Of a stretch of DNA of 64,000 bases, positions 32,998-45,169 are shown in pieces. Both the position numbers and the translations under genes were made by a program. The notes beneath the pieces were generated by a model. That model made no database searches and had not been told where the DNA came from. It saw only the letters and a list, made by a program, of their open reading frames with translations. The first letter of the stretch is position 1; each line of letters starts with the position of its first letter. The DNA comes from Stenopsyche tienmushanensis (Eukaryota; Arthropoda; Insecta; Trichoptera; Stenopsychidae), in assembly GCA_008973525.1 (NCBI GenBank), contig WACJ01000009.1, forward strand, positions 1,487,033-1,551,032, in the 5' to 3' direction.

Positions 32998-33705
32998 TTA
33001 AACTGTTCTCCACACTCCACGACGCCACGATGTCCACCCATAAAATCCTAGGGGGGAGGAACCAACCTTACGCCCGTGGGCAACAGTTGAACCCTTGGGG
33101 AATGATGTGGAGAAGATTTGTGCGAAAGTAGCCTCGTCGGTTTGCTCATCAAACGCTACTGGGCTAACCAAGCTAACATGAGTTGGAAGCGCAGGTCATC
33201 CTGTAATACGTACCCATAAAGGGGTGTATAAAACAGCCGATTACAGTAGTTAGTGGAGACTGTGTCAAAGGCTCACCACTATCCTCAACAGCCTAGGCAA
33301 ACAGTGGAGAACAGTTTTAGGCTATTCGAACGGGGAATCGTCTCCGTGGCTTTGTACTAATGACCGAACCGATACGAGTGCCATGAAGAAAGAGCAGCCC
33401 CTGCAGTCCGTCATCTGCTGCAGCTCTCTTCAAACTGAGTTTGGACTCGTGGTGACAGTAAACCCGCCGAAGTAATCCCTTGAATTTAGCTTAATCTTAG
33501 TCCTTCCTCCTCCATCGCACCTTTGGGTGCACATGATCTGAAGCTGGTCTTTCCCACGAAAACGCGGAGCTAAAGGATCAGTGGAAGACACTCTTTGTGT
33601 GGCTAGTTCGGGGTAATCCGGAACAGACTATACAGTAACACAGGAAATGGGTTCGATTGATAATGAACCCCCAATCCAGTCAGTCGCTGTCTGATGTTCG
33701 TCGTC
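32998..33705 (-). repeat. Family X element, near-complete copy X6
   Basis: In reverse complement it matches X2 at 16044-16717 from acatcagacagcgactgact to ttttatgggtggacatcgtg, with the same two modules. In place of a stretch in X2 it has an extra segment (atgtgcacccaaaggtgcga, tggaggaggaaggactaag) that X3 and X4 share, so X6 may be closer to the ancestral form. No target duplication was recognised. Confidence 0.8.
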
Positions 33706-34129
33706 TTGTTCTCAGTATCTCAAATGCTTAATATTAAAAAGTTTTATTGAGCCTCTTTAATTTATGGGAAAAGGTCACGTCTGTGTCATCTCCATATTCA
33801 AACGGTCATCTCTTCATACGCTCAATATTGAATGGAGCACTGAGTTTAATTTGTGACTGCCCACCCAGGAGATCACCTGGGTGAGCGTGTGGAAGGACGT
33901 CTTTTTGATATGAAATACAGAGCATTTCATTGGAGACAGTGAAAAAATATTCGATCCAGCCACTTTAATTTCATTTCCAGAGTCCTTTTTTGGCGTATTC
34001 TTTTCCTTTATTATCCATTAGTTCTCCATAGGGATCATCATAAGCTGAAATAACTGTTATTTGTGATTTATTTGATTTTAAATCTTTAAATAGATGAAAT
34101 AAGATAGGAAGATTAATGCAGTCGGATTA
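33706..34129. other. Region without a gene; one short hairpin
   Basis: A perfect 8 bp stem CACCCAGG/CCTGGGTG with a 6 nt loop lies at 33864-33885. No gene or family assignment. Confidence 0.4.
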
Positions 34130-34278
34130 CAGGGTGCGGCAAGGGAACTTCCTTATTTGAAACGCGCGCCATCAAAAAGAGTGAAATGACACTCATTCAA
34201 AAGAGCGATACTAATTAAACTGATATCTTGTATCCTGTTTGTGTTTTTTTAATAAGTTAGTTTCTCTGCCACACCCTA
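34130..34278. mobile_element. Small MITE with CAGGGTGCGGCA inverted ends
   Basis: A 149 bp element starting CAGGGTGCGGCA and ending TGCCACACCCTA: 12 bp inverted repeats, one mismatch at the C/T position and one at the last base. TA dinucleotides lie at the borders (ttA before, TA after), suggesting a Tc1/mariner-like or similar TA target. No coding capacity. A left-end fragment occurs at 20508-20560. Confidence 0.6.
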
Positions 34279-34327
34279 TACATATTTCTTCTTTCTAAAG
34301 TTTTGTCTGGTATTTGTACCACAATTA

Positions 34328-34500
34328 AACGGTCTGACCCGTAACTCAACCATCTTGAGTTCGAATCCTATGGGAGATGTGGCTGGCGATCACATTTTTA
34401 AAAACATATATACGCCATGAAAAACCATGTCAAAATAATTGGTACTGGTCCCATGAAAGATATTGCTAAAAGCCACCATAAAAATATATTAAAAAAAAAA
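34328..34500 (+). repeat. tRNA-like SINE candidate S2, copy 1
   Basis: The head taactcaaccatcttgagttcgaatcctatggg contains a good Pol III B-box (GAGTTCGAATCC). It is followed by gatgtggctggcgatcacat, acgccatgaaaaaccatgtc and gatattgctaaaagccacc. The same order occurs in reverse complement at 55030-55210. It ends in an A-rich tract at 34488-34505. A tRNA-derived SINE fits, but the A-box is unclear. Confidence 0.6.
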
Positions 34501-37500
34501 AAACAATAAATAAAGTCCACATAATGAAAGTTTTGGAAGTCCACATAATGAAAGTCCTCAAAATATGCAAAAAATGATCTTAGCATCAATCGTCCAGGCT
34601 CAGGCGTGTAACGTCTATGTCTATTTGTCTATGTAGAAGAAGTCTTTCGACGGGTTTACTGCCACTCGGTCCCGAATCTAATATGGCACGGCGCGTTCAG
34701 ACAAAACTAGTAATTGATGCTTCGCCGTACATGTCCATGATCTCTCGATTAGATTCGTGGCTTTGATTTGGTTTGACATTTACAAATAATAAGCAATGAT
34801 TACAAATTTAAATAACGCAATATATATATATAAGAAACATCGACCGATATCCATCCCAAAGTTGTTGGAGCAAACCACTAATATATGCATTGTGGTTATT
34901 CAGGCGCCCTTCTATAATACATACCGTGGGAATGCATTGAATTAAACGTATATGGAATCTAACCACATCCATAATTATGCATTAAAAATATGAATATACT
35001 TTTAAATAATTAAACAGAAAGATCTCTTAAGATAATATCAATCATTGGCTTCAGATCTATATGATAAATAATATGAATAAAATTTAGGGGGGGGTGTCAA
35101 AATGATTTCCCAATTTTCGGCAGATACATTGAAAGCTCCTGCATATCGAGATCCCAATTAATTTGGCAGCATGTTTGTAGGGGGCGAAACTAAAATTTCC
35201 AATATTACAGCCCCATTTATTAATTATATAGCAATGGCTCGCGGTAATCTATTATCCATAACCATTTTGTACGACGCATACAGGCAAAATGAGGATATTA
35301 ATTAAATTGTCCATACATCATATCCGATCCCGGGTGACGAACCAATATGAGAGGAACTTCGGAACAATCAATTACAGGGAACCACCCCAAAGCGGCCTCC
35401 CCTGGACCTCAGGGTTTCCGACCCAAATTTTTAATCATCCCACATATTAAACACGTGCCGTGTTCGGGATCATATTAGATCTGATCAAAATGAAATTGAT
35501 TATAAAGGGGTCGGACCTATTTCATCTTCACGTGTATTTTTAGTATAAAATATGTACGCAATTTATTAAATAGGAATTTTGCGACATGCGACCCTTACAC
35601 GTATGATATTTTTATGCGATTTTTTTTTGTGAAATTAAAAATTGTCAAATAAACTTGCTTGCATAAAATGCATACATAAACATAATTAATAAATGATTTT
35701 TGTAAAAAATATTTTAAATATTCAAAATAGCATCATTTAAGTCTATTAAATTAGAAAAGTAATGACTGAAAGAGGAGTAGAATGTTTTATCACTATATAG
35801 AAATTACTGTAGTAATTATGATTTAATTTAATCTTATAATAATCAAAAAATCCGGCTGCCATTGCACACATGTCTACTGCAACTGGACGATATTTCTAAG
35901 CTGTTTTTTTTTTTGTATACCTCCATAGTCTATTGATTAATTAGTATTAAAATAGAACATATTTGGACTTTTAGTATGGTTTGTATTACCTAAAAAAAAT
36001 AAAGTTCTACTCATGAATAAAAATAAAGTTTTTAACCCCCGTAGCTTTTCATATTTTAATCGTCGAAATTTCCATTTATTCCCAATATATCCGAAGTCGT
36101 ATAATTAGCAGCAATGAATCACAAAATGTAACCATAGCTCTGGCCGATTCGATTTCGAAGTATGCGCCCCGAAAGCGGACCGTAAGAAAGTTGTGATCCT
36201 ATCAAACAAATTTTATTAATGCCTTTAATTAAAAAACGTATATTAAGGGTGAAATGGCGAATGTCCCGTAGCGGAATTAGCGAAGGCAACCCTAGGTAAG
36301 GGGGGGTGGTGGGTCGGCTGTCACCCCGCCTAATTGAAATCCGGAGCAAGGTTGACTCTTATTGCCGACAGGCGGGTTCAACACCCCCCGACTCCCAGCC
36401 GGCCCTGTCACAGGCACCGTACCCCCTTCGCCCCATCCAATCTTCCCGCTTCAATAAGCGGCCACAATCGAGGACAGGGGGGTAATCATTCAAACAAATC
36501 ATATTTATTGATCAGGTATGCCAAACCATATACGCCAACAGGTTACTTTCAATTTTTATTTCGACTTTAATTTCGTTTTTAAGCTACCCCTCCTCACCTC
36601 CCCTCGACAAAATTGTAATATTCCATTTTAACCACGTTCATACAAATGAAACATTCCGAGAAAATGTAATATTTCTGGTGTTTTTTTTCGGGGAGCATAT
36701 CATAAACAGTCCCTCAAGGCTCCATATATTTTGTTAGGTTTAGTAACAAAACTCTTATTTTAAAGTGTGAATGTTTAAATTGTAAATAAAAATTGACCTT
36801 TTTTGTTCATATATTGATCAAATCTTATTAAGAATCTGCCTAGTTAATAAAATAATACAGATGAACCAAAAATATTTTCATTGCTTTAGGAAATATTGCG
36901 CATTTTCTGAAAAATCGATACAGAGGACTGTTGTTTATGTCAGGAGACTGTGTATTTAATTGAAAAATAATGTTTTAGTAGTAGTAAAATTAAGTTTGTG
37001 TAACTGTAATAAACGAAAAACGTTTGTAGGGAAAGAAAATTTGTAGACTACTCTATTCTCTTTTTAAAATACATTTAGATTATGTAGTTTCTTCATCATC
37101 TGGTCTATTGTAACATTTGCTATATTATCTTGATCGAATCTAAATGTTTGGATTTTAATATCGTAAAGCTTTAAACATTTTAAAGACCTTATTTATTACA
37201 ATCACATACCTATATTCCATATTTGGCTTATTATGGTATATGAGACTGCAGCCAGGGAACTGGTTAATTGGATTCATTAGAATGTAGCGCAAAATATAAT
37301 TTAATTATGTTATTTTGCTGGAATTTCTATTAATAAATTTATAAGAAGGTCTAATTGTTCTAATAATAAAATAATTTGATTGATTGACCAAGGAACTGTT
37401 TTTGAGCATTATAAAAACGTTTTTCATACAATATAGTTCATGTAAATTATTGGAAAATCATCTTTTAAAGTCAACTAAATTATACTTTTTCATACAATAT

Positions 37501-37774
37501 TAGCCTGAGACAACGATTTTTCCAGTTTATTGAGAAAAGCCCATATGTTACAGTCGAAACCCGTATTTAGTTAGAGCACGTATTTACTAGTTAAAACTAG
37601 TTTATACTAGATGTCTTTGGTTTCTGGTTTCAATCAGTAAAAACGCGTTCTGAAGCTTGCAAAGATAAATATTTAAAAAAATATATGTGCACTCATAGGA
37701 AAACATTACTTTATGTATTGCTTCTTTTCCATTTGCAAATGGAAATTGTTAGCTAAAATATTTAAATGTGTTTG
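34501..37774. other. Long AT-rich region with one GC-rich block
   Basis: No gene was supported over 3.3 kb. The block at about 36285-36490 is GC-rich (gggggggtggtgggtcggct, gactcccagccggccctgtc) and stands out sharply. Open frames of 76-78 codons cross it on both strands without motif. The rest is AT-rich with many attaatt-type words. Confidence 0.4.
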
Positions 37775-37975
37775 TACAATATATAATAATATGGGGAAGC
37801 TAGTGGTGTAGTGGTTGCTTTATGCTACGCATAGACACAATAGATGCAGCGCGACGCATGCGCATTGCGTGTCTATGATTTATGCGATAAAGACGGATTC
37901 TCCCTCTCTTTCTGACCAATTGCTGCTTAAAGTTACATTTATCGTGACGTTAAAACCAATTTTCTTACCGTGATT
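37775..37975 (+). repeat. S1 SINE candidate, copy with clearest A-box
   Basis: AGCTAGTGGTGTAGTGGTTG at 37798 matches the consensus of a tRNA A-box region. gctacgcatagacacaatag, gcgcgacgcatgcgcattgc, ctctctttctgaccaattgc and tttatcgtgacgtt follow in the S1 order. Confidence 0.55.
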
Positions 37976-39372
37976 ATAAAAGTTTCACTTTTAAAAATTA
38001 AAAGCTATTTGAATTATTTATGTCAATAGCCATTTTCGGTGCATTCATTTTCACATTTTTATCTAAGCTCCAGTCCAAATTATGACCTGATCAAGTTCTC
38101 ATGTTATTGTGACTACTCGCTGCTCCTCACGAGAAAAATAACCACGTTGAAAACTTGTAAATAGTTTAATAAATTCAGACTAAGTCAAAAGTAATTACGG
38201 TGTTGTCAGCAATATGACACCTAGAGGGAAGCAAAATTGGTAACATTTGTTCTGGCGAACTCTGTGTTATAAATCAAATTGAATTTTCACAACAAGAAAA
38301 ATAATATAATGCAATAAAAACATATTTTTCAAGCATTTATTGTAATATTGTCTTTTTTAAAAAAAATGTTTATTGTGATTTTAATACTTTTGGATGCAAA
38401 AATTCGGCTTCTCTGAGGGATTTATTATATTAAATAAGGCATATAAGGATTACAAATAATATTAGTTGAAATTAATTGTATTTATCATTTATATTTGATC
38501 AAGTCTTAATTGAAATTTTCTCATGCGAAAGTACAAATGGTTCAATATTAATATTTTTTGCAATAAATCAGAAAATTGTATTATAAAAATGGCCATAAAC
38601 ACAAAGATTTGTCGTATATAATATCAGGGGCGATGATAAAAAAGGACTTCAATAAAGGCCAGGACGGAGGCGAATGGCGAGTTTCTAAGGCTGTAGTTTA
38701 ATTTAGTGGAGGGCAATGTTGGCCACTAAGCCTCGGCAGTATACATCAGCCAATATCTTGCCAACAGCCATATCCTGTGACAGCATCCTAATAGAAAAAT
38801 CCACGTTTGGCTCGTTCCCCGTATCCTGGCGCCCCCCGTATCCCGGCGCCCCCCACACGTCCGTCTTGGGGAAGCAATATCCAGCTCCGCACCTGGATTT
38901 ATCCCATTCACACGTATACGCCGTGGTTTGACATCACGCCACCGACCGGTCAACGCAAGCACAAATAATCACTCGACAACCGGACAGGAGGGAATTCTTT
39001 TTTCATCCCATTAAATCCTTTGCCGCAATCGGAAATGTTAACAACGAAAGCCAAAATGGGAATTACTCAATTCCGTCTTTTTTTATCCGAGCAAGTCGCC
39101 ACTCGGAGATAGGACGAAATGGGAGAGAATCGCTTTCTGAATGTGATTTGAAACCAGTTTTAGAAAAGAACATGGTCTCACGTAAATGGGCTTATATTAG
39201 ACCTTACATGGTGTCTTTTTTATATTTCAGCATTAAATTTATAAATATATATTAAACCTCTCCTTTGAAAGCGCCAAACACCTTTACAAACAGCGAATGC
39301 ACAATGATACAATTTAATAAATAAGGGTTAAGCCTATGGATGCTAAGCAACGATATATCGTCGATTATGAAA
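37976..39372. other. AT-rich region; GC-rich block with short tandem repeat
   Basis: 38085-38150 matches 43738-43790 in reverse complement (aattatgacctgatcaa, actcgctgctcct), a minor unclassified repeat. At 38818-38853 an 18 bp unit CGTATCCTGGCGCCCCCC is present twice in tandem with one difference, inside a GC-rich patch at 38800-38960. No gene was found. Confidence 0.45.
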
Positions 39373-39824
39373 TTAACCTTTTGAGGAGTGAGCAAATTTA
39401 AAATCGATGGAAGTCATTGATGCCATAATCGCTTTACACCGATTACTTTCTGTCAGTTCCTATCAGCGTAAGACAGTCTTCAATTTGAGGTAGAGTCAAT
39501 TGTAAATAAACACCGTTGATAGCATACAAGACCACATCATTTCTTTACATAAACAATACACAAAAAAATCAATTAATTTGTCAATCAACTGTCGATAGCA
39601 CAAAATATTCGGTAATTTCTTTGCGTTCGAAATCATTATTAGTCGATAAATTTGGGTTAACTATCTATACAATCGTGCGATGTATGCGGGGAAGCTCTCC
39701 GTCTCTGTCTCCTACTGCGCTACGTCTGTCTCTGTCTGCCTCTGAGCTCAATGTACAAGAGTGCTCTTTCAGAAAAGTGGAAGAGGGATGCCAGGCCCTG
39801 GCACAGTACTCCCTTAAGGCTTAA
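39373..39824 (+). mobile_element. piggyBac-like MITE, copy with both TTAA ends (P1)
   Basis: A 452 bp element with TTAA at 39373-39376 and at 39821-39824. The ends are TTAACCTTTTGAGGAGTG and, inverted, TTAAGCCTTAAGGGAGTA, an imperfect inverted repeat. The interior shares tcgctttacaccgattactt, gcgtaagacagtcttcaatt, aatttctttgcgt, attagtcgataaatttggg and aagctctccgtctctgtctc with the other copies. It has no transposase and would have been mobilised by an element elsewhere. Confidence 0.8.
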
Positions 39825-39934
39825 TGAGGACAGAAAACAACGATCGTTATTGATCCAATGATGACTTCAATATGCTCGAATATGAATAGTTCTGTTTGCT
39901 GATTTGGATTGTTTTGTCAAATTGTTTTGCCAAA

Positions 39935-40045
39935 TTTGTTTAAATCAAATTAACGGTTGGTACTTTGTTAGCTATGATCAACTGAGTGCAATGCTTTATC
40001 AATGTCCAATTTAAAAGTATATACACACTGCCCGATTCATATACG
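39935..40045 (-). repeat. Repeat U, uninterrupted copy
   Basis: In reverse complement it reads tggacattgataaagcattg, gatcatagctaac, ccgttaatttgatttaaac. It is collinear with 32215-32285 joined to 32920-32960, showing the sequence of the R1-II target without an insertion. Confidence 0.7.
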
Positions 40046-41638
40046 TATTCAATTTATAGGCTATTAATGATTGAAGATGGTTTTTAAATTTTTGTATGTC
40101 TTTGGAACGCATATTTGATCATTTTTATAGCAAGTATAGAGATATCTCGATCTCGAAAGCGATTATGTTGAAAAATAGTATAATATATTTGTGAAGTATC
40201 TTGTGAATTTCAATTAAATACACTTTTAATGTTGTAACCTCATTTTCTGGATGACCTTCATATTTACATTTTTTATATGCAATAATCATCAATTAAAATC
40301 ATACATTTTAGGATTATAATATTTTTTGATAAAAAAAAGTCACTGCCATCTATGAACAGATTTCGTTAAACTTTTCCATATTAAAATTACAGATAATTTT
40401 TAAAAAGCTCATTCAATATCGCTTTAATATAATTTTTTTTTTAAATAGAAGGGATCATTAAAATAATAATTTCTTGCAAAACAAAGATCATGAAAGATGT
40501 CCTTATTTTGAAAGGATCTTTATCAAAAATTCATAGATAAAACTAAAAAATAAGTTAAAAAAAACAATACACTTTGCCACTTGCACAATAAGATCATCCC
40601 TTATAGGAGGAAGAACATCCCTATCGGAAAAAATATATTCCTACACATACAGAAAAAACGTGTAAATCGATGCTTGGATGTGCATATAGTTTTGAAATGA
40701 TATTTCTATGTAAATATTCACATCTTGGTTGATCTTTCATAATGTATCAAAAATATTGATATTTTACAATTTGAGGCATTTCTATAATAATAAATATATA
40801 TTTTTAAGCCTCATTTCCGAAATCTATACCTTCAAAATTGACATTGGTCAGCGCTCCATAATAAATTTACATTGTGATTACTCGAAACACTTTCGTTGGC
40901 TATTTGCATAAAATTCTATGAATATTAATAGGCCGTCGCAAAAATAAAATCGTAGCAAAATATCCGAGACTCTCGAGAAAATTCGGAAGCAAATCTTGAA
41001 GGAGGAAGGGCGCATTAAATACGCTGATCGATAGCTCTCGTCTTTAATAAGTTCATTATAAAATCATTAATAAAGTTAATGTATTCAAGGTTCATAACTT
41101 TCGAGCACTTTGATACTTGACAACATCCCTTCGTTATCTCTGCCTAGTCTTGCCGGCAAAACACTTCATTAACCTACAAAAACTTCTTAATTTATTGCGC
41201 CCCTATACACGACGAATATTACACTCCATATTAATTAATACTCTCATTATTAAATACGAGCTTGCCAACAAATAAATGACCTTTTAATTATTATAAGTAT
41301 CGCATGCTTGGGCGCAACTCATTAGCAATTCATAATTTGCCCCCCAATAATACAACATTTTTTTCTAAAACCACCCTAGTAAAAATCATGGCATTATAAT
41401 GGTCACAATACAACATGTGTTCCATAACCATGACAATAATTTACGATCGATAATTACGTATCTCATACCGACATATGTACCATGTTACGTCCATTTGCTA
41501 ATGTTCGACGACACAAACCCTGTGCCATGTTTTTCTGGCTTAAATAAATTCACAGGGTTCTTAAAAAAATGCATGAAATTCGCGCGGTAGAAGTACGATG
41601 TTTGTTAATATAAATTGGTAGCTAAAAGATGAAGCTGT
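40046..41638. other. AT-rich region with a Z word
   Basis: aatacaacatgtgttccata at 41405-41424 is a copy of short repeat Z. Nothing else was recognised. Confidence 0.4.
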
Positions 41639-41768
41639 GTTTGTGTAATATATAATAAAATAAGCAAGCTACTGGTCCAGTGGTGGCTTTATTTTAAACA
41701 TAGACACAAACACATACAGTAGAAATGGCGCAGCATATGTGCGTAGCGTGTCTATAATATTATATGAG
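41639..41768 (+). repeat. S1 SINE candidate, truncated copy
   Basis: tgtgtaatatataataaaat, gcaagctactggtccagtgg and atgtgcgtagcgtgtctata follow the order of S1 at 10258. The 3' part is cut by the X copy that begins about 41790. Confidence 0.5.
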
Positions 41769-41789
41769 TTCGAGCAGACAGCATCATAC

Positions 41790-43085
41790 CAGTATTTGGT
41801 CTCTTCAAGACAGAGACCATGCCCTACGCTGCTGTGTGGTCTGACTCAAGCGCCCAGGATTTTCAATCCCAGGGAATACAGGGTATCCAGACATTGGGCT
41901 CACGGAACAAAAGGGGATGAGAATAGAATGAGGCGGAAAAGGGATGAGGTGAGGTTCCACGAGGATGACCAAATTCTGACTACGTGTACCCAAAGATGCA
42001 TTGGAGAAAAGGAAGGAATAGATTAATGTAATGATTTAAAGACTACTAGGCAAGGCCACTGCCACCACGAGTCCAACCTCAGCTTGAAAGGGGCTGCGGC
42101 AGATGATAGACTGCAGGGACTTCATATTTCCCATGGTACTAGGATCCAAAGAAACGGTGCTCGTGATCGCTGGAATCCTCCCACTGGAACTCCAAGCAAA
42201 GAAGAGGGCCTTGGACTTTCCCAAAAGCCACAACGAGCATGACCAGAAACTGAAGGAAGCCTGGTAGCAGAAATGGGATCTGTCCAGCAAGGGAAGATGG
42301 ACCCACCGACTTATCCCGGTCATAAGCCGTTGGGGGGGTCCGAAAACATCCTACCAACAGGCCTACCGCTTGACTCAGGTCCTCACTGGATATGGATGTT
42401 TTGGTTCGTACCTGAAGCGGATCGGCAAAGAAACATCCGTAGCGTGCCACCACTGCCAAGTGGAGATTGATGATGCCGAACACACCGTCAATGATTGTTA
42501 GGCTTAGACACCCCAGATAAAAACGCTGAAACAAGCACTCGGGGTAGCCAAGCTCAACGTTGAGAATATGGTCCACAGCATGATGGTGAGCAAGAAAAAC
42601 TAGGACCTTTGGCGAAATTTCGTTGAAGAAATCATAAGCGCCAAAGAAGGCAGTGAGAGAGAGACGCAGAGCGGCTCTCCGACACTAGAACAAAGCCAGC
42701 TTCTTAAGGCCAGACTACCTGCCCTCCTGAAACAATGTTATAAACAATACCAATAAGAATCTGACACTAATGGAATCAAACCTAGGGTGTCTTATGGAAG
42801 ATTCCCCTCTCACAGGAAAAAAGGCTTTTGAAGATAGTTGTATCACTTTTTGCAGAGTCCCCCCCCCCCCACTCCTTTTGTAATCGACAGTTCCATATTC
42901 TACTCATGTTAGCTGGGATACCCAAATTTGCTATTTTTTTTTCCAAAATCTGCCAAATTTGCTCATCAAACCGATGAGACTGCTTTCGTCCAGCTCTACT
43001 CATAAATTCAAGGGTTCGACTACTACCCATGGGCATAGAATTGCCCTCCAGGGGTTTTATGGGTGGGCACCGTGGAGTGAAGCAC
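41790..43085 (+). repeat. Family X element (X7) interrupted by R1-II copy C
   Basis: The left module runs from gaccatgccctacgctgctg to ttcccatggtacta (about 41813-42140). The right module resumes at ttttgaagatagttgtatca (42826) and ends ggttttatgggtgggcaccg (43070). R1-II sequence sits between. About 90 bp of X that should lie at the junction are missing, so the insertion was accompanied or followed by a deletion. Confidence 0.7.
42133..42827 (+). pseudogene. R1-II ORF2 3' fragment (copy C)
   Basis: It contains aaacggtgctcgtgatcgct, gaccagaaactgaaggaagc, agggaagatggacccaccga, LTQVLTGYGCFGSYLKRIGK-like sequence, CHHC (tgccaccactgccaagtg), and a tail ending gattcccctctcacaggaaaaaa. It has several stops and indels. 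The order and the A-rich end match copies A, B and D. Confidence 0.85.
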
Positions 43086-43114
43086 CCCGAGTATCTATAA
43101 TATATGCAATGGAG

Positions 43115-43300
43115 ACGGAGAAAGTAGAAACGATTCTCTTTCTGAAAGATTATCGGTTTGAGTCGAAGAAAGATAAGGCTCACGCTGCGCATGCGTCTAA
43201 TCTATGACCTAAGCGATTCAGAGACTAGAAACCATTATCATTCAATTTTTCTCTTACGGAGCGGGAGACGATTAAGCGTTTCAGTTTTCGTGACGTTCAA
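43115..43300 (+). repeat. S1-related repeat
   Basis: ctgcgcatgcgtctaatcta and cagttttcgtgacgttcaac resemble the S1 body, with extra sequence between. The assignment is loose. Confidence 0.35.
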
Positions 43301-43849
43301 CCTAATTTGTCCTATCGCACCTATAGAAATATATTTACTTTTAATTATTAGCAAACTTACTGCAGATTCGTCTTTATTCTTACTAATAAAGATCATCCTC
43401 AAAAATGAAGCTCTGTAATTTTCATATAGTACAAGATTGAAAAAAAAATACATAAGCTCGGCTTAAAAGAGTAAGGATACTGAAAAACGTGTATGTTTTT
43501 AGGATATAAAGAACAAATACAACTATATTTTTCTTTCGACATTTTTTTAGTTATAGTACTTTTTTGCAAACTGATATACTGTTAACAACTTTCTATTTAG
43601 TTCCAGATTTTCTGTTATAAAGCGTTTCGCTTTACGGCCAGCTTTTCCAGGAAAATTGCTATTCATCATTCATAAAAATCTTTATTCATCAACAAATTTA
43701 ATTGCATTAGATTGAATAATAAATTCATCAATAATTTTGAGCAGCGAGTGGCTATAAGACAGCAGCCCAGGTCATAATTAGGGTTATGATGTCCACTCAA
43801 TTATCTCAACAAAAAATACCAAGAGCGTAATTAATAAAATCATCAGGAC

Positions 43850-43930
43850 TTTGAACCGGAACTAAATCGAAAACCGTTATTTTTTCCGGAACAAAAACCG
43901 TAACCAAACCGATATAAATGCTACATCACT
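43850..43930 (-). repeat. CGGTTT-rich repeat Q, short copy
   Basis: In reverse complement it reads catttatatcggtttggtta, ttccggaaaaaataacggtt and gttccggttcaaag, matching 60980-61185 with about 60-100 bp removed in the middle. Arrays of GGTTTCGGTTT are common in hAT-type MITEs; the class is inferred. Confidence 0.55.
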
Positions 43931-45169
43931 ATATACTTTAACGCAGATGCCTTGGCATATAATTTATTTTAAAATGTGTACCTGAATATGGAAATAAGAC
44001 CTCAAATGCTAACAAAGGCTTCCCAATATAAATAAGAGTAAAATTAGTCGAAATGCGTCATCAAGGCTGTTATATTCGAACGCACAATAGCCCCCAATCA
44101 TGTTCAGTACTAATTTTATATATTTATTTATAAATTTGGTACTAAAGCTGAAGAATTTATTATCCAGAGCAGCTTTTGATTTACCATGTATATGTAATAA
44201 TATGTAAATGTGTGTTGCTACGAGCTCTTTGTCCATGATTGAGCTCTGCGTCAGTCTTGTGTTTGTTTAGGATAAACATTATAATTAATTGATACTCGAT
44301 GGTGTTTGTTAGAAGCTTGCTAATTGGCAACGGCCAATTATAGCAGAAACCTTAGCTCCGAGAGCGCTCCCAGGGACGATGCTGTCTTAATTTCAAGACT
44401 CCAATTAGACACTCGAAAATTATCCCGAAGAATATTCAATAAGCAATTGATTTGGCGGGATGGGCGCGACATTTATGGCGTGTTTTCGGAAAGAGTCGGA
44501 GCACATTTCAGAGCTCATTTAGCACGGCGAAATTTGACCGCAATCAAAGCCTTCATAATTGGACGTGTAGAAACTTCCTCCCCGATTCGGGTAGGGGTGC
44601 TTTGGTTCCGTCCCGCCTCCCTTAACTAACGGTCTTCTTTTCACGAAACAGTCTGCAACCTGCAGCGGAGTAATGGAAAAATTACCGAAGTGAAAATTTC
44701 TCATTAGGGGATTGCTTGGACCTTTTCATTGTAGAGGAAGATCGAAATATTTTTGTATCAGAGTAGTATTTAAAAATCGATAGAACTAACTGGAGCATTA
44801 CATATTAGCAAATAAAAATATAAATTTTATTCATACACAATTATAAAACGAATCTACAATATGTATCATATAAATAATACACCCCAAATAATGAATTATT
44901 CAATATATTGGTGCTATTGAAAAGTATTCGCGTATTTTGAAATCTTTGAGTTTGAATCCGGATACAATGACGGAAACTTATTTTATTTGTAGAACTATTG
45001 TCAAATATTATTTTTGTGCACCACATTTTTTTTATTGTTAAGAGTAATATGTAAGATGCTGTTTTAAATTTGGGTTGGAATGCCAAAAATCAATAAAAGA
45101 CTAAACTTCTACTTCTACTTCTAAGCTGGAAATTTTTACAAGAAAGGGTCCGAAGAAGTGCCAAAACGA
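43931..45169. other. Region without a recognised gene
   Basis: An open frame of 101 codons at 44324-44629 (+) lies in a somewhat GC-richer patch (44330-44660) and has no recognisable motif. It could be an exon remnant or a conserved non-coding block. The rest is AT-rich. Confidence 0.35.
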
